A stretch of DNA of 36,642 bases from Bathymodiolus brooksi methanotrophic gill symbiont (lineage in GTDB: Bacteria; Pseudomonadota; Gammaproteobacteria; Methylococcales; Methylomonadaceae). How positions within the stretch are numbered: position 1 is the stretch's first letter; the number at the start of each line of letters is the position of its first letter. The notes under the pieces were generated by a model. That model was given only the letters and a program-made list of their open reading frames with translations, did not search any database and was not told where the DNA came from. The stretch spans positions 1-36,642 of the forward strand of contig JAJJBE010000127.1 in assembly GCA_020996635.1 (NCBI GenBank), in the 5' to 3' direction. This document shows, piece by piece, positions 15,553 to 25,088 of the stretch. The position numbers and the translations under genes are program-made.

Positions 15553-16590
15553 ATGGATATTGCTGAGTTACTTCAATTTGCTGAAAAAAGTGGTGCATCT
15601 GATTTACATTTATCGGCTGATTTACCACCGATGATGCGAGTTGATGGTGAAATTCGTCGTGTTAATATTGATCCTTTTGATCATAAAGAAATTCATGCGC
15701 TGATTTATGACATTATGAATGATAAGCAGCGTAAAGATTATGAAGAGTTTTTAGAAACTGATTTCTCTTTTGAGTTGCCTGGTGTTGCTCGCTTTCGTGT
15801 TAATGCATTTAATCAACAACGTGGTGCAGGTGCTGTTTTCAGAACCATTCCTTCTGAAATTTTGTCACTAGAAGACTTAAATGCACCTAAGTTTTTTGCT
15901 GAACTAACAGAAAAAAAGCGGGGCTTAGTGTTGGTAACAGGGCCAACGGGTTCTGGTAAGTCAACCACCCTTGCGGCAATGATTGATCACATTAATAAAA
16001 CCCGCTATGAACACATTTTAACGGTAGAAGATCCTATCGAGTTTGTGCATACCAGCCAAAAATGTTTGATTAACCAACGTGAAGTCCACCGTGATACCTT
16101 AGGTTTTAATGAGGCTTTACGTTCTGCGCTGCGTGAAGATCCTGATATTATCCTAGTGGGTGAGTTACGTGATTTAGAAACCATACGCTTAGCCCTGACT
16201 GCGGCTGAAACAGGTCATTTAGTTTTTGGTACTCTACATACTTCATCTGCTGCAAAAACCATTGACCGTATTATCGATGTATTCCCAGCGGCTGAAAAAG
16301 ATATGATTCGTTCTATGCTATCAGAGTCACTTCAAGCGGTTATTTCACAAGCTTTATTGAAAAAAGTCGGGGGCGGCCGTATGGCTGTTCATGAAATCAT
16401 GGTTGGAACACCGGCTATCCGAAATTTAATTCGTGAAGCAAAAGTAGCGCAAATGTATTCGGCTATTCAAACCGGTCGCCGTGATGGTATGCAGACTTTA
16501 GACCAGAACTTAAAAGAAATGGTTGATTCAAGAAAAATCGATTCTAAAACAGCAATGGCTTATGCAACGAATAAGGATATGTTCCGTTAA
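15553..16590 (+). CDS. pilT: Type IV pilus retraction ATPase PilT
   Basis: 345 residues, the usual length. It depolymerises pilin at the inner membrane to retract type IV pili, powering twitching and DNA uptake. Seen: the N-terminal SDLHLS...RVDGEIRR domain, FRVNAFNQQRGAGAVFRTIP, Walker A GPTGSGKST, the Asp box, Walker B DIILVGELRDLETI, the His box and the PilT-specific C-terminal AIRNLIREAK. The last motif separates it from PilU and PilB. No pilU follows; the gene ends at a terminator. Confidence 0.97.
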   Translation: MDIAELLQFAEKSGASDLHLSADLPPMMRVDGEIRRVNIDPFDHKEIHALIYDIMNDKQRKDYEEFLETDFSFELPGVARFRVNAFNQQRGAGAVFRTIPSEILSLEDLNAPKFFAELTEKKRGLVLVTGPTGSGKSTTLAAMIDHINKTRYEHILTVEDPIEFVHTSQKCLINQREVHRDTLGFNEALRSALREDPDIILVGELRDLETIRLALTAAETGHLVFGTLHTSSAAKTIDRIIDVFPAAEKDMIRSMLSESLQAVISQALLKKVGGGRMAVHEIMVGTPAIRNLIREAKVAQMYSAIQTGRRDGMQTLDQNLKEMVDSRKIDSKTAMAYATNKDMFR

Positions 16591-16610
16591 ATTAATTATT
16601 TAACCGGCAT

Positions 16611-16642
16611 AAAAAAAGCCCATCATTGATGGGCTTTTCTTT
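16611..16642. terminator. Bidirectional rho-independent terminator between pilT and ilvC
   Basis: The stem GCCCATCA/TGATGGGC (16618-16634) has an A run before it (16611-16617) and a T-rich run after it. It can therefore end both pilT (plus) and the ilv operon (minus). Confidence 0.9.
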
Positions 16643-16665
16643 GTGTAACAATAAAAAACTAAAAC

Positions 16666-17697
<1,032 letters not shown>

Positions 17698-17714
17698 TTA
17701 AAATTTAAGAGTTT

Positions 17715-18206
17715 TTATAGGTGTAAACCATCCGCACCGCGCGACATACTTGTCGGGCCAGAGCGAACCGTTTCAATAATACATTTTGTATCTAATGCTT
17801 TAATAAAAGCATCTAATTTGTCTGAAGCCCCCGTCATTTCAATAACATAACTATTGCTGCTAACATCAATCACTTTTCCGCGAAAAATATCCACTAAGCG
17901 TTTAATTTCTTCACGTGATTCTAAGTTAATGGCAACCTTAACCAGCATCAACTCGCACTCTACATGAGGAATCTCCGCTAAATCAATTAACTTAACCACA
18001 TCAATTAATTTATTCAGTTGCTTAGTGATTTGCTCAATCACATCTTCATTGCCACGAGTAACAATAGTCATCCGCGATAATGTTTCATCTTCTGTTGGTG
18101 CAACCGTTAAAGATTCAATATTGTATCCACGCGCTGAGAATAAACCCGCAACACGAGACAATGCGCCCGCTTCATTTTCTATTAATATAGAAATAATATG
18201 TCTCAT
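17715..18206 (-). CDS. ilvH: Acetolactate synthase small (regulatory) subunit
   Basis: 163 residues, the usual IlvH length. The N-terminal ACT domain has ISILIENEAGALSRVAGLFS and RGYNIESLTVAPTED, where valine binds for feedback inhibition. A C-terminal domain activates the large subunit. Its ATG overlaps the TAA of ilvI (TAATG), so the subunits are translated together. Confidence 0.97.
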   Translation of the reverse strand: MRHIISILIENEAGALSRVAGLFSARGYNIESLTVAPTEDETLSRMTIVTRGNEDVIEQITKQLNKLIDVVKLIDLAEIPHVECELMLVKVAINLESREEIKRLVDIFRGKVIDVSSNSYVIEMTGASDKLDAFIKALDTKCIIETVRSGPTSMSRGADGLHL

Positions 18207-19942
18207 TATGCTAACTCCCTATTGATTGGTGTACCTGGAGCAACACGTAAGGTCATATCTTGATGGCCTTTACCTGCTTCAATCATCGGGTAAACATTTT
18301 CCGTTCTATCTGTCAGTACATCAACAAAAACGGTGCGATCTTTTAATGCAAATGCTTTTTCTAATGCGCCCTGTAAATCATCAGGGTGTTCCACGCGAAT
18401 ACCCACATGGCCATAAGCTTCTGCTAATTTCACAAAATCAGGAATAGTATCCATATAAGACTGTGAATAACGACTTTCGTAATCAAATTCCTGCCACTGG
18501 CGAACCATACCCATATAACGATTATTAAGGTTAATAATCTTAATAGGCGTATTGTATTGCGCTGCGGTTGCTAATTCTTGAATACACATTTGTATACTCG
18601 CTTCACCCGTAATACAAACCACTTCTGCTTCAGGGTGCGCTAATTTAACACCAATCGCTGCTGGCAAGCCAAAACCCATGGTGCCTAAGCCGCCTGAATT
18701 AATCCAGCGACGTGGTTTATCAAAATGATAAAATTGCGCTGCATACATTTGATGCTGCCCAACATCTGAGGTGACGTAAGCCTCACCTTTAGTTATTTTA
18801 TAAACTTCTTCAACAACCGCTTGTGGCTTGATTTCATCAGTAGTGCGATCAAACTCTAAACAATTAACTGATCGCCATTGTTCAATTCTTGCCCACCAGC
18901 TCGCTAAATCGTCTGCTGAATTTTTCTCTGAGTGTGCTTTAATTAACTGTAGCATTTCAGTTAAAACAGGTTTAACACTGCCGACAATCGCAATATCAAC
19001 TTTGACTGTTTTAGAAATGGATGCAGGATCAATATCAATATGAATGATTTTTGCATGGGGACAAAATTCAGCTAATTTTCCTGTTACACGATCATCAAAA
19101 CGCACGCCAATCGCAATAATGACATCACTTTCATGCATTGCTAGGTTGGATTCATACGTTCCATGCATGCCCAACATACCAATAGATTGTTTATCCGTTG
19201 CAGGATACGCACCTAACCCCATTAAGGTTTGGGTGGTAGGAAAACCTAAGTGTTGAGTAAATTCTGTTAACTCTGCACTACCTTCACCTAAAACAACGCC
19301 ACCACCTGAATAAATAACCGGGCGTTTTGCGCTTAATAATAAATCAACCGCTTCTTTAACTTTTCCAAGATCAGCTTGTGGCTCAGGGTTATAAGAGCGC
19401 ATAACTATCGCATCCGGATAGTTATAAGGTATCTTTATATTGGGATCGGTAATATCTTTAGGAATATCAATAACCACAGGTCCTGAGCGACCAGTCGTTG
19501 CAACATAAAACGCTTTTTTCATGGTTTCAGCAATGTCTTTAATGTCTTTAACCAAGAAATTATGCTTCACACAAGGGCGTGTAATTCCAACCATATCTAC
19601 TTCTTGGAAAGCATCGCTACCAATCACCGCTGTCGGTACTTGGCCAGAAATAATCACCATAGGAATTGAGTCCATATAGGCAGTCGCAATACCTGTGACT
19701 GCATTGGTCGCACCTGGCCCTGATGTGACTAACACGACACCCGGTCTCCCTGTTGCGCGCGCATAAGCATCTGCCGCATGGGTTGCAGCCTGCTCATGCC
19801 TGACTAAAATATGTTTGACATCTTCTTGATGGAAGATTGCATCATATAAATGCAATACCGCACCACCTGGATACCCAAAAAGAAATTCTACACCTTCATC
19901 TTTAAGGCACTGAACCACAATCTGTCCGCCGCTGAGTTCCAC
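18206..19942 (-). CDS. ilvI: Acetolactate synthase large (catalytic) subunit
   Basis: 578 residues. It is a ThDP-dependent enzyme that condenses pyruvate with pyruvate or 2-ketobutyrate, the first common step of branched-chain amino acid synthesis. Seen: FGYPGGAVLHLYDA and HEQAATHAADAYARATG (the catalytic glutamate), TSGPGATNAVTG, and the ThDP motif from CITGEASIQMCIQELATA to NLNNRYMGMVRQWQ. In the canonical GDG the second glycine position reads GEAS here (GDxS is common), worth noting but not disabling by itself. The GTG start at 19942 has GAGGAAG upstream. It is first in the operon. Confidence 0.97.
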   Translation of the reverse strand: MELSGGQIVVQCLKDEGVEFLFGYPGGAVLHLYDAIFHQEDVKHILVRHEQAATHAADAYARATGRPGVVLVTSGPGATNAVTGIATAYMDSIPMVIISGQVPTAVIGSDAFQEVDMVGITRPCVKHNFLVKDIKDIAETMKKAFYVATTGRSGPVVIDIPKDITDPNIKIPYNYPDAIVMRSYNPEPQADLGKVKEAVDLLLSAKRPVIYSGGGVVLGEGSAELTEFTQHLGFPTTQTLMGLGAYPATDKQSIGMLGMHGTYESNLAMHESDVIIAIGVRFDDRVTGKLAEFCPHAKIIHIDIDPASISKTVKVDIAIVGSVKPVLTEMLQLIKAHSEKNSADDLASWWARIEQWRSVNCLEFDRTTDEIKPQAVVEEVYKITKGEAYVTSDVGQHQMYAAQFYHFDKPRRWINSGGLGTMGFGLPAAIGVKLAHPEAEVVCITGEASIQMCIQELATAAQYNTPIKIINLNNRYMGMVRQWQEFDYESRYSQSYMDTIPDFVKLAEAYGHVGIRVEHPDDLQGALEKAFALKDRTVFVDVLTDRTENVYPMIEAGKGHQDMTLRVAPGTPINRELA

Positions 19943-20284
19943 TCTTACTTCCTCTACAATTTAAACCGAGAATAAATTCAAAAAATGCAGCTGACGCTAC
20001 TTAACTCGAACTACCCAAAAACTTAAAACACAACACATAAATGATCTTATGTGATTTAGCATGCTTTAATTAATAAAAAATCCTTCCAAAATATCTTAAA
20101 AATAACCTTTCGTCAAGGAATACATACCATGACACTTTAATGATAGCCAAGTTAAATAGTGCTTATTTAAACCACTATTCTAATTGCTTGTACTACATCT
20201 CATCCCCACTTATCCCCACTTAATGAGTATTTTAGGTTAAAATGACGAATTGACTTTAATTAATAGTCCACTTCCTTATTCACC
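19943..20284. other. 342-bp divergent intergenic region between ilvI and aroG
   Basis: It must hold promoters for both the ilv and aro operons. I see no leader peptide rich in Ile, Val or Leu and no attenuator. A tandem ATCCCCACTT repeat occurs at 20202-20221. Nothing else is supported. Confidence 0.5.
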
Positions 20285-21349
20285 ATGCAAAGTAAAACTG
20301 ATAACTTAAGAATTCGTGAGACCAAAGAGCTAATGGCTCCTATCCAGGCTGAAAAATACTTACCTGCGACAGAACTAGCCTCACAAACAACCGCTCACTC
20401 CCGAACAATCATTCATGACATTTTAAATGACAAAGATGATCGCTTATTAGTTATCGTTGGACCCTGCTCTATTCATGATACTAAAGCCGCACTGGAATAC
20501 GCAAAGCGACTAAAAAGCATCAAAGAAGAATTAAGAGATGATTTACATATCGTCATGCGTGTTTATTTTGAAAAACCACGTACTACTGTTGGTTGGAAAG
20601 GTCTCATTAATGATCCCGACTTAGACGGTAGTTTCAACATCAATAAAGGCTTGAGTATAGCCCGAAAATTACTGATTGATTTAAATGAGCAAGGCATACC
20701 CGCCGCAACTGAGTATTTAGATTTAATCACCCCACAATATGTTTCTGATTTAATTGCATGGGGTGCGATTGGCGCAAGAACCACAGAAAGCCAATGCCAC
20801 AGAGAGCTTGCCTCTGGCTTGTCTTGTCCTGTTGGTTTTAAAAATGCAACAGATGGTAGTATCACTATTGCTATTGATGCGATTAAAGCAGCTATGAACC
20901 CACATCACTTTTTATCAGTGACCAAAGAAGGCATGTCTGCCATCTTTTCTACCACGGGTAATTCTGATGTCCATATGATTTTACGTGGTGGCAATGACGG
21001 CCCTAACTACGATGCCGTTAGTGTCAACAAAGTGGGTACTAGTATGGTAGATGGCAACTTAAAAGCCAATATTATGATTGATTTAAGCCATGCAAACAGC
21101 TTAAAACAATGCCACCGGCAACCGATTGTTGCAGAAGATGTCGCTGGCCAAATTGCTACTGGCGAGCACCGTATTATGGGTGTAATGATAGAAAGCCATT
21201 TAAAATCAGGTCGCCAAGATCTTGTTGCCGGCCAAGAATTAACTTACGGCCAAAGCATTACCGATGCTTGTATTGATTGGGATGACACGGTACAAGTATT
21301 AAAAAACCTAGCCTCTGCCGTACAACAAAGAAGAACTGTTAAAGACTAA
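20285..21349 (+). CDS. aroG: Class I DAHP synthase (3-deoxy-7-phosphoheptulonate synthase)
   Basis: 354 residues. It condenses phosphoenolpyruvate with erythrose 4-phosphate, the first step of the shikimate pathway. Family blocks are all present: [61 protein letters not shown] and GVMIESHL. It resembles E. coli AroG more than AroH. The feedback amino acid cannot be read with confidence. It starts a plus-strand run with thiSG 14 bp downstream. Confidence 0.95.
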   Translation: MQSKTDNLRIRETKELMAPIQAEKYLPATELASQTTAHSRTIIHDILNDKDDRLLVIVGPCSIHDTKAALEYAKRLKSIKEELRDDLHIVMRVYFEKPRTTVGWKGLINDPDLDGSFNINKGLSIARKLLIDLNEQGIPAATEYLDLITPQYVSDLIAWGAIGARTTESQCHRELASGLSCPVGFKNATDGSITIAIDAIKAAMNPHHFLSVTKEGMSAIFSTTGNSDVHMILRGGNDGPNYDAVSVNKVGTSMVDGNLKANIMIDLSHANSLKQCHRQPIVAEDVAGQIATGEHRIMGVMIESHLKSGRQDLVAGQELTYGQSITDACIDWDDTVQVLKNLASAVQQRRTVKD

Positions 21350-21363
21350 TTGGAATACAACAC

Positions 21364-22341
21364 ATGAATATTTACATCAATGGCGAAACCCAGCAATATG
21401 CAGAAAATACCAGTATTGCGGATATTGTTAAAGCTTTAGGGCTTGAAAATAAGCGTATTGCAGTTGAGCTAAACAAAGAAATCTTACCTTTTAATCAATA
21501 CGATCAAACACTGGTTAATGCAGAAGACCAGTTAGAAGTTGTACAAGCTATTGGTGGCGGACAAGATGATAGCTTTGTATTGGCAGGCAAAGAATATCAG
21601 TCTCGCTTATTAGTCGGCACAGGAAAATATAAAGATTTAGAAGAAACAGGCTTAGCGATTGAAATGAGTGGGGCTGAAATTGTTACCGTCGCAATTCGCC
21701 GTACGAATATTGGGCAAAACCCTGATGAACCAAATTTGTTAGATGTTATCTCGCCGGACAAATACACCATCCTGCCAAATACTGCAGGATGCTTTAATGC
21801 CGAAGATGCCATCCGTACCTGTCGTTTAGCGCGTGAATTATTAGGCGGTCATAAGCTGGTTAAATTAGAAGTCTTAGCGGACCAAAAAACTTTATTACCG
21901 CATATTTTAGAAACTGTAAGTGCAGCTGAATTACTCGTTAAAGATGGTTTTGATGTCATGGTCTATACCAATGATGACCCTATCATTGCTAAGCGCTTAG
22001 AAGAGATTGGCTGTGTTGCAGTGATGCCTTTAGCTGCGCCTATTGGTTCTGGTTTAGGTATTTGTAATCCTTACAATATATTAACTATCATTGAAAATGC
22101 TAATGTGCCTATCTTAATTGATGCAGGTGTTGGCACAGCATCAGATGCTGCGGCCGCCATGGAATTAGGTTGTTCAGGTGTATTAATGAATAGTGCCATT
22201 GCAGATGCTAAAAATCCAGTGTTGATGGCCTCTGCTATGAAAAAAGGTATACAAGCTGGTCGTGAAGCTTATCTTGCTGGCAGAATGCCTAAAAAACGCT
22301 TTGCTTCAGCATCGTCTCCTTTATCTGGCTTAATTGGATAA
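21364..22341 (+). CDS. thiSG: ThiS-ThiG fusion (sulfur carrier and thiazole synthase)
   Basis: 325 residues. Residues 1-66 are ThiS ([43 protein letters not shown]), the ubiquitin-like carrier that gives sulfur as a C-terminal thiocarboxylate. Residues from about 69 on are ThiG, the thiazole synthase barrel, with the Schiff-base lysine K167 in VKLEVL and later [18 protein letters not shown]. In the fusion the Gly-Gly end of ThiS is internal, so it must be cut after glycine or work differently. Such bifunctional proteins are known in some gammaproteobacteria. It probably shares the aroG transcript. Confidence 0.95.
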   Translation: MNIYINGETQQYAENTSIADIVKALGLENKRIAVELNKEILPFNQYDQTLVNAEDQLEVVQAIGGGQDDSFVLAGKEYQSRLLVGTGKYKDLEETGLAIEMSGAEIVTVAIRRTNIGQNPDEPNLLDVISPDKYTILPNTAGCFNAEDAIRTCRLARELLGGHKLVKLEVLADQKTLLPHILETVSAAELLVKDGFDVMVYTNDDPIIAKRLEEIGCVAVMPLAAPIGSGLGICNPYNILTIIENANVPILIDAGVGTASDAAAAMELGCSGVLMNSAIADAKNPVLMASAMKKGIQAGREAYLAGRMPKKRFASASSPLSGLIG

Positions 22342-22346
22342 TAGCA

Positions 22347-23039
22347 ATGGCTGCATTAGAGGAAGGCGCAGAAGCCCCGCGCATCAAAAGCTTTGCTCTG
22401 CGTGTTGGGCGTATGACCATAGGCCAAAAGCAAGCCTTTGATAAATTGAGTGAGCAATTTTCACTAGACCCAAAACAAAGCTGCAATTTTGTGAATGCAT
22501 TTGGGCGTGACGCCCCTGTTATTGTAGAAATTGGCTTTGGTAATGGTGAAAGCTTAGCAAAAACTGCCTTAGAAAACCCTGATAATAACTATATTGGTAT
22601 TGAAGTTCATACGCCAGGTGTGGGTAATTTATTAGCGCAAATAAAACGCGAAGGCATCACCAATATCCGCGTATATCATCATGATGCTATCGAAGTTTTA
22701 GAAAAATGCATTCCTGAGCATAGTCTAGCGGGTATACACTTATTTTTTCCAGACCCTTGGCATAAACGCAAACACCATAAACGTCGTATTGTACGCCCTA
22801 GTTTTATGCCATTGATTGCCAAGAAAATAGCGCATAAAGGCTATTTTCACGCAGCAACGGATTGGGAACACTATGCAAAACACATGCTTAAAGTCTTAGT
22901 CGATGCCGCACATTTTAATAACCAAAATACTAAGCAAGACTATTCACCTAGACCTGATTATCGACCACTAACCAAATTTGAGCAGCGTGGTTTACGCCTA
23001 GGGCATGGGGTTTGGGATTTAATTTTTACGCGGGATTAA
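22347..23039 (+). CDS. trmB: tRNA (guanine-N7)-methyltransferase
   Basis: 230 residues. It methylates G46 in the tRNA variable loop using SAM. The SAM motif VEIGFGNGES, the GIEVHTPGVGNLL strand and the signature LFFPDPWHKRKHHKRRIV are all present, with TKFEQRGLRLGHGVWDL at the end. It starts five bases after the thiSG stop, in the same operon. Confidence 0.97.
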   Translation: MAALEEGAEAPRIKSFALRVGRMTIGQKQAFDKLSEQFSLDPKQSCNFVNAFGRDAPVIVEIGFGNGESLAKTALENPDNNYIGIEVHTPGVGNLLAQIKREGITNIRVYHHDAIEVLEKCIPEHSLAGIHLFFPDPWHKRKHHKRRIVRPSFMPLIAKKIAHKGYFHAATDWEHYAKHMLKVLVDAAHFNNQNTKQDYSPRPDYRPLTKFEQRGLRLGHGVWDLIFTRD

Positions 23040-23040
23040 T

Positions 23041-23424
23041 ATGAATAAGCAACTACTTGAAATATACGGCCTTTCTGTTTGTTTTATTTCAACCGCTTGC
23101 TTAACTATTTTTAGCGGCATTTTACTCTATAGCCTAACGGAATTAGCCTTCCCGCAACTCATGCAAGACTCACCTATTCCTTACAGCTTTCCTGCTGAAG
23201 TGACTACCCCACAGAAGAGTGCACAAGGCGTAACCCCTTTTATTCCTAAAAAAACTATAGCCTACAGCTAGCGCATATCAAGCAAATCACACCTTAGCTA
23301 TGCCCACGCCTCAGCCATAAGAAGTATTATTCGCTCACTAATCGTTATCTTAGTCACCTCACTGGTATTCTTTATTCACTGGCGCTTAGCAAAACACGCA
23401 AGAAACAGCTCCCCACAAAATTAA
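23041..23424 (+). pseudogene. Small two-helix membrane protein interrupted by an in-frame TAG
   Basis: The open frame from ATG 23041 stops at TAG 23269-23271 after 76 residues. The N-terminal part has one membrane helix (LSVCFISTACLTIFSGILLY). The same frame then continues for 51 codons to TAA at 23424 and encodes a second good membrane helix (SLIVILVTSLVFFIHWRLAK) without a start codon of its own. This strongly suggests a 127-codon gene with a nonsense mutation. Alternatives are readthrough or a sequencing error. It lies 1 bp after trmB and 9 bp before mpl. Function is unknown. Confidence 0.65.
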
Positions 23425-23433
23425 TCGACTTTT

Positions 23434-24786
23434 ATGCACATTCATATTCTAGGTATCTGCGGTACATTTATGGGCGGCTTAGCACTAATCGCCAGAGAGA
23501 AAGGTCATACGGTTAGCGGCTCTGACCAAAACGCCTATCCCCCCATGAGCACACAACTGGAAGAGCAAGGCATCCAGTTAATGCAAGGCTACAAAGCCCG
23601 CAATTTAGATATAAAACCCGACTTAGTCATTATCGGCAATGCCCTTTCACGTGGCAATGAGGAAGTTGAAGCGGTTTTAAATCTAGGCTTAAAGTACACC
23701 TCTGGGGCGCAGTGGCTTTCTGACTATGTTTTACAGGACAAATGGGTGCTGGCGGTTGCTGGAACGCATGGAAAAACGACTACCAGCAGCATGTTGGCGT
23801 GGATTTTAGAAGATAATGGTTTTCAGCCCGGCTTTTTGATTGGCGGCATTCCAGTTAACTTTGGCCTTTCCGCTCGTTTAGGTAAAACCGATTTCTTTGT
23901 CATTGAAGCCGATGAATATGACTGTGCTTTCTTTGATAAACGTTCAAAATTCGTGCACTACCGCCCGCGTACAGCCATTTTAAATAACCTAGAATTTGAT
24001 CATGCCGATATTTTTGATGATCTCGATGCCATCAAACGCCAATTTCATCATTTAATAAGAACCATCCCAAGTGATGGTTTAATTATTGCGCCAAAGGCTG
24101 ATGACAATATCCAAGATACTTTAAAACTAGGCTGCTGGACAGAAACACAACAAACCGCCATTAATGAAGACTCCCTTTGGCAAGCACAATTAAAGCAAGA
24201 AGATGGTAGTCACTTTAGTGTAATTTTTGATAAACAAGAATGCGGCACTTTAGACTGGTGTCTAACAGGCTTACATAACGTACAAAATGCACTCGCAGCC
24301 ATTGCAGCAGCGCGCCATATCGGCATACTACCAGAACATGCAATCGACTCGCTAAAGCGCTTTAAAAATGTAAAACGCCGCATGGAAGTGATCGCTAAAA
24401 TCAAAGGCGTGACTTTATATGATGATTTCGCACACCACCCCACAGCAATACAAATGACTTTAGATGGCTTGCGTAAACATGTAGGCACAGAAAAAATTAT
24501 TGCTGTTATGGAGCCGCGATCTAATACCATGCGCATGGGAATACACCGTGAAGCATTGGCGAATTCATTAGCACTTGCTGATCGCACGCTGGTTTATCAA
24601 CCTGAAAACTTAACTTGGAATTTAAGTGAATTAAGCGATTTTTCGGATAACATTCAGATTTGCAGCTCCATAGATGAAATCATCCAGGAACTAAGAAAAG
24701 AAGTCGCGCCAAACAGTCATTTTTTGATGATGAGCAACGGTAGTTTTGGCGGGATTTATAAACGTTTACAGGAAGAGCTTCTCTAA
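23434..24786 (+). CDS. mpl: UDP-N-acetylmuramate:L-Ala-gamma-D-Glu-meso-DAP ligase
   Basis: 450 residues, a Mur-ligase-family enzyme of peptidoglycan recycling that attaches recovered tripeptide to UDP-MurNAc. Mpl rather than MurC is indicated by HILGICGTFMGGLALIAREK at the N-terminus. The ATP site is AGTHGKTTTSSMLAWIL, with EADEYDCAFFDKRSKFVHY and YDDFAHHPTAIQMTLDGLR following. It is the last gene of the aroG-led run. Confidence 0.97.
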   Translation: MHIHILGICGTFMGGLALIAREKGHTVSGSDQNAYPPMSTQLEEQGIQLMQGYKARNLDIKPDLVIIGNALSRGNEEVEAVLNLGLKYTSGAQWLSDYVLQDKWVLAVAGTHGKTTTSSMLAWILEDNGFQPGFLIGGIPVNFGLSARLGKTDFFVIEADEYDCAFFDKRSKFVHYRPRTAILNNLEFDHADIFDDLDAIKRQFHHLIRTIPSDGLIIAPKADDNIQDTLKLGCWTETQQTAINEDSLWQAQLKQEDGSHFSVIFDKQECGTLDWCLTGLHNVQNALAAIAAARHIGILPEHAIDSLKRFKNVKRRMEVIAKIKGVTLYDDFAHHPTAIQMTLDGLRKHVGTEKIIAVMEPRSNTMRMGIHREALANSLALADRTLVYQPENLTWNLSELSDFSDNIQICSSIDEIIQELRKEVAPNSHFLMMSNGSFGGIYKRLQEELL

Positions 24787-24807
24787 TGCCTCTGGCTTAT
24801 ATTGATA

Positions 24808-24834
24808 GGATGTGCTGACTAGGGAAGCGCATCC
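24808..24834. repeat. Hairpin after mpl
   Basis: GGATGTGC and GCGCATCC pair (with one G-T) around an 11-bp loop. There is no T run, so it is not a clear terminator. It may be a remnant of a genomic repeat. Confidence 0.35.
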
Positions 24835-24992
24835 TAAACACTGAAGGTTCTCGATTTACATCTTACCAAGTTAGCTCTTCAGTCGCGTTACTATGTGCAT
24901 GAGATGTTTTATGCGGCTAAAGATCACATTTCCAATTGCAACTTGATTTCGTTTAGTTATAGAGCTTTAAATTTTGATTCAACCGTGTAGAT

Positions 24993-25025
24993 CCGTGTAA
25001 AATTAACTTTTACACGGCTATTTAT
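24993..25025 (+). terminator. Hairpin, probable terminator between mpl and the chaperone operon
   Basis: A perfect 10-bp stem, CCGTGTAAAA and TTTTACACGG, with loop TTAAC, is followed by CTATTTATTT. The T-rich tail is imperfect. It separates the mpl operon from the TPR-J-GrpE-Hsp70 operon, whose promoter must lie in the next 70 bp. Confidence 0.55.
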
Positions 25026-25088
25026 TTCGGCTATCTCCGAATAGATTATAGCCCCCTAATATTTAATTTTAATTCTCGTAACAAGCTT

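Noticed and set aside
19943..20100. Possible leader-peptide attenuator for ilvIHC
   Set aside because: No short frame rich in Ile, Val or Leu and no terminator/antiterminator pair is visible.
20150..20284. Possible TPP riboswitch ahead of the operon that includes thiSG
   Set aside because: No THI-box elements are seen, and the first gene is aroG, not a thiamine gene.
25052..25062. CCCCCTAATAT as a heat-shock (sigma-32) -10 box for the chaperone operon
   Set aside because: There is no CTTGAA-like -35 at the right distance, so the match is too weak.
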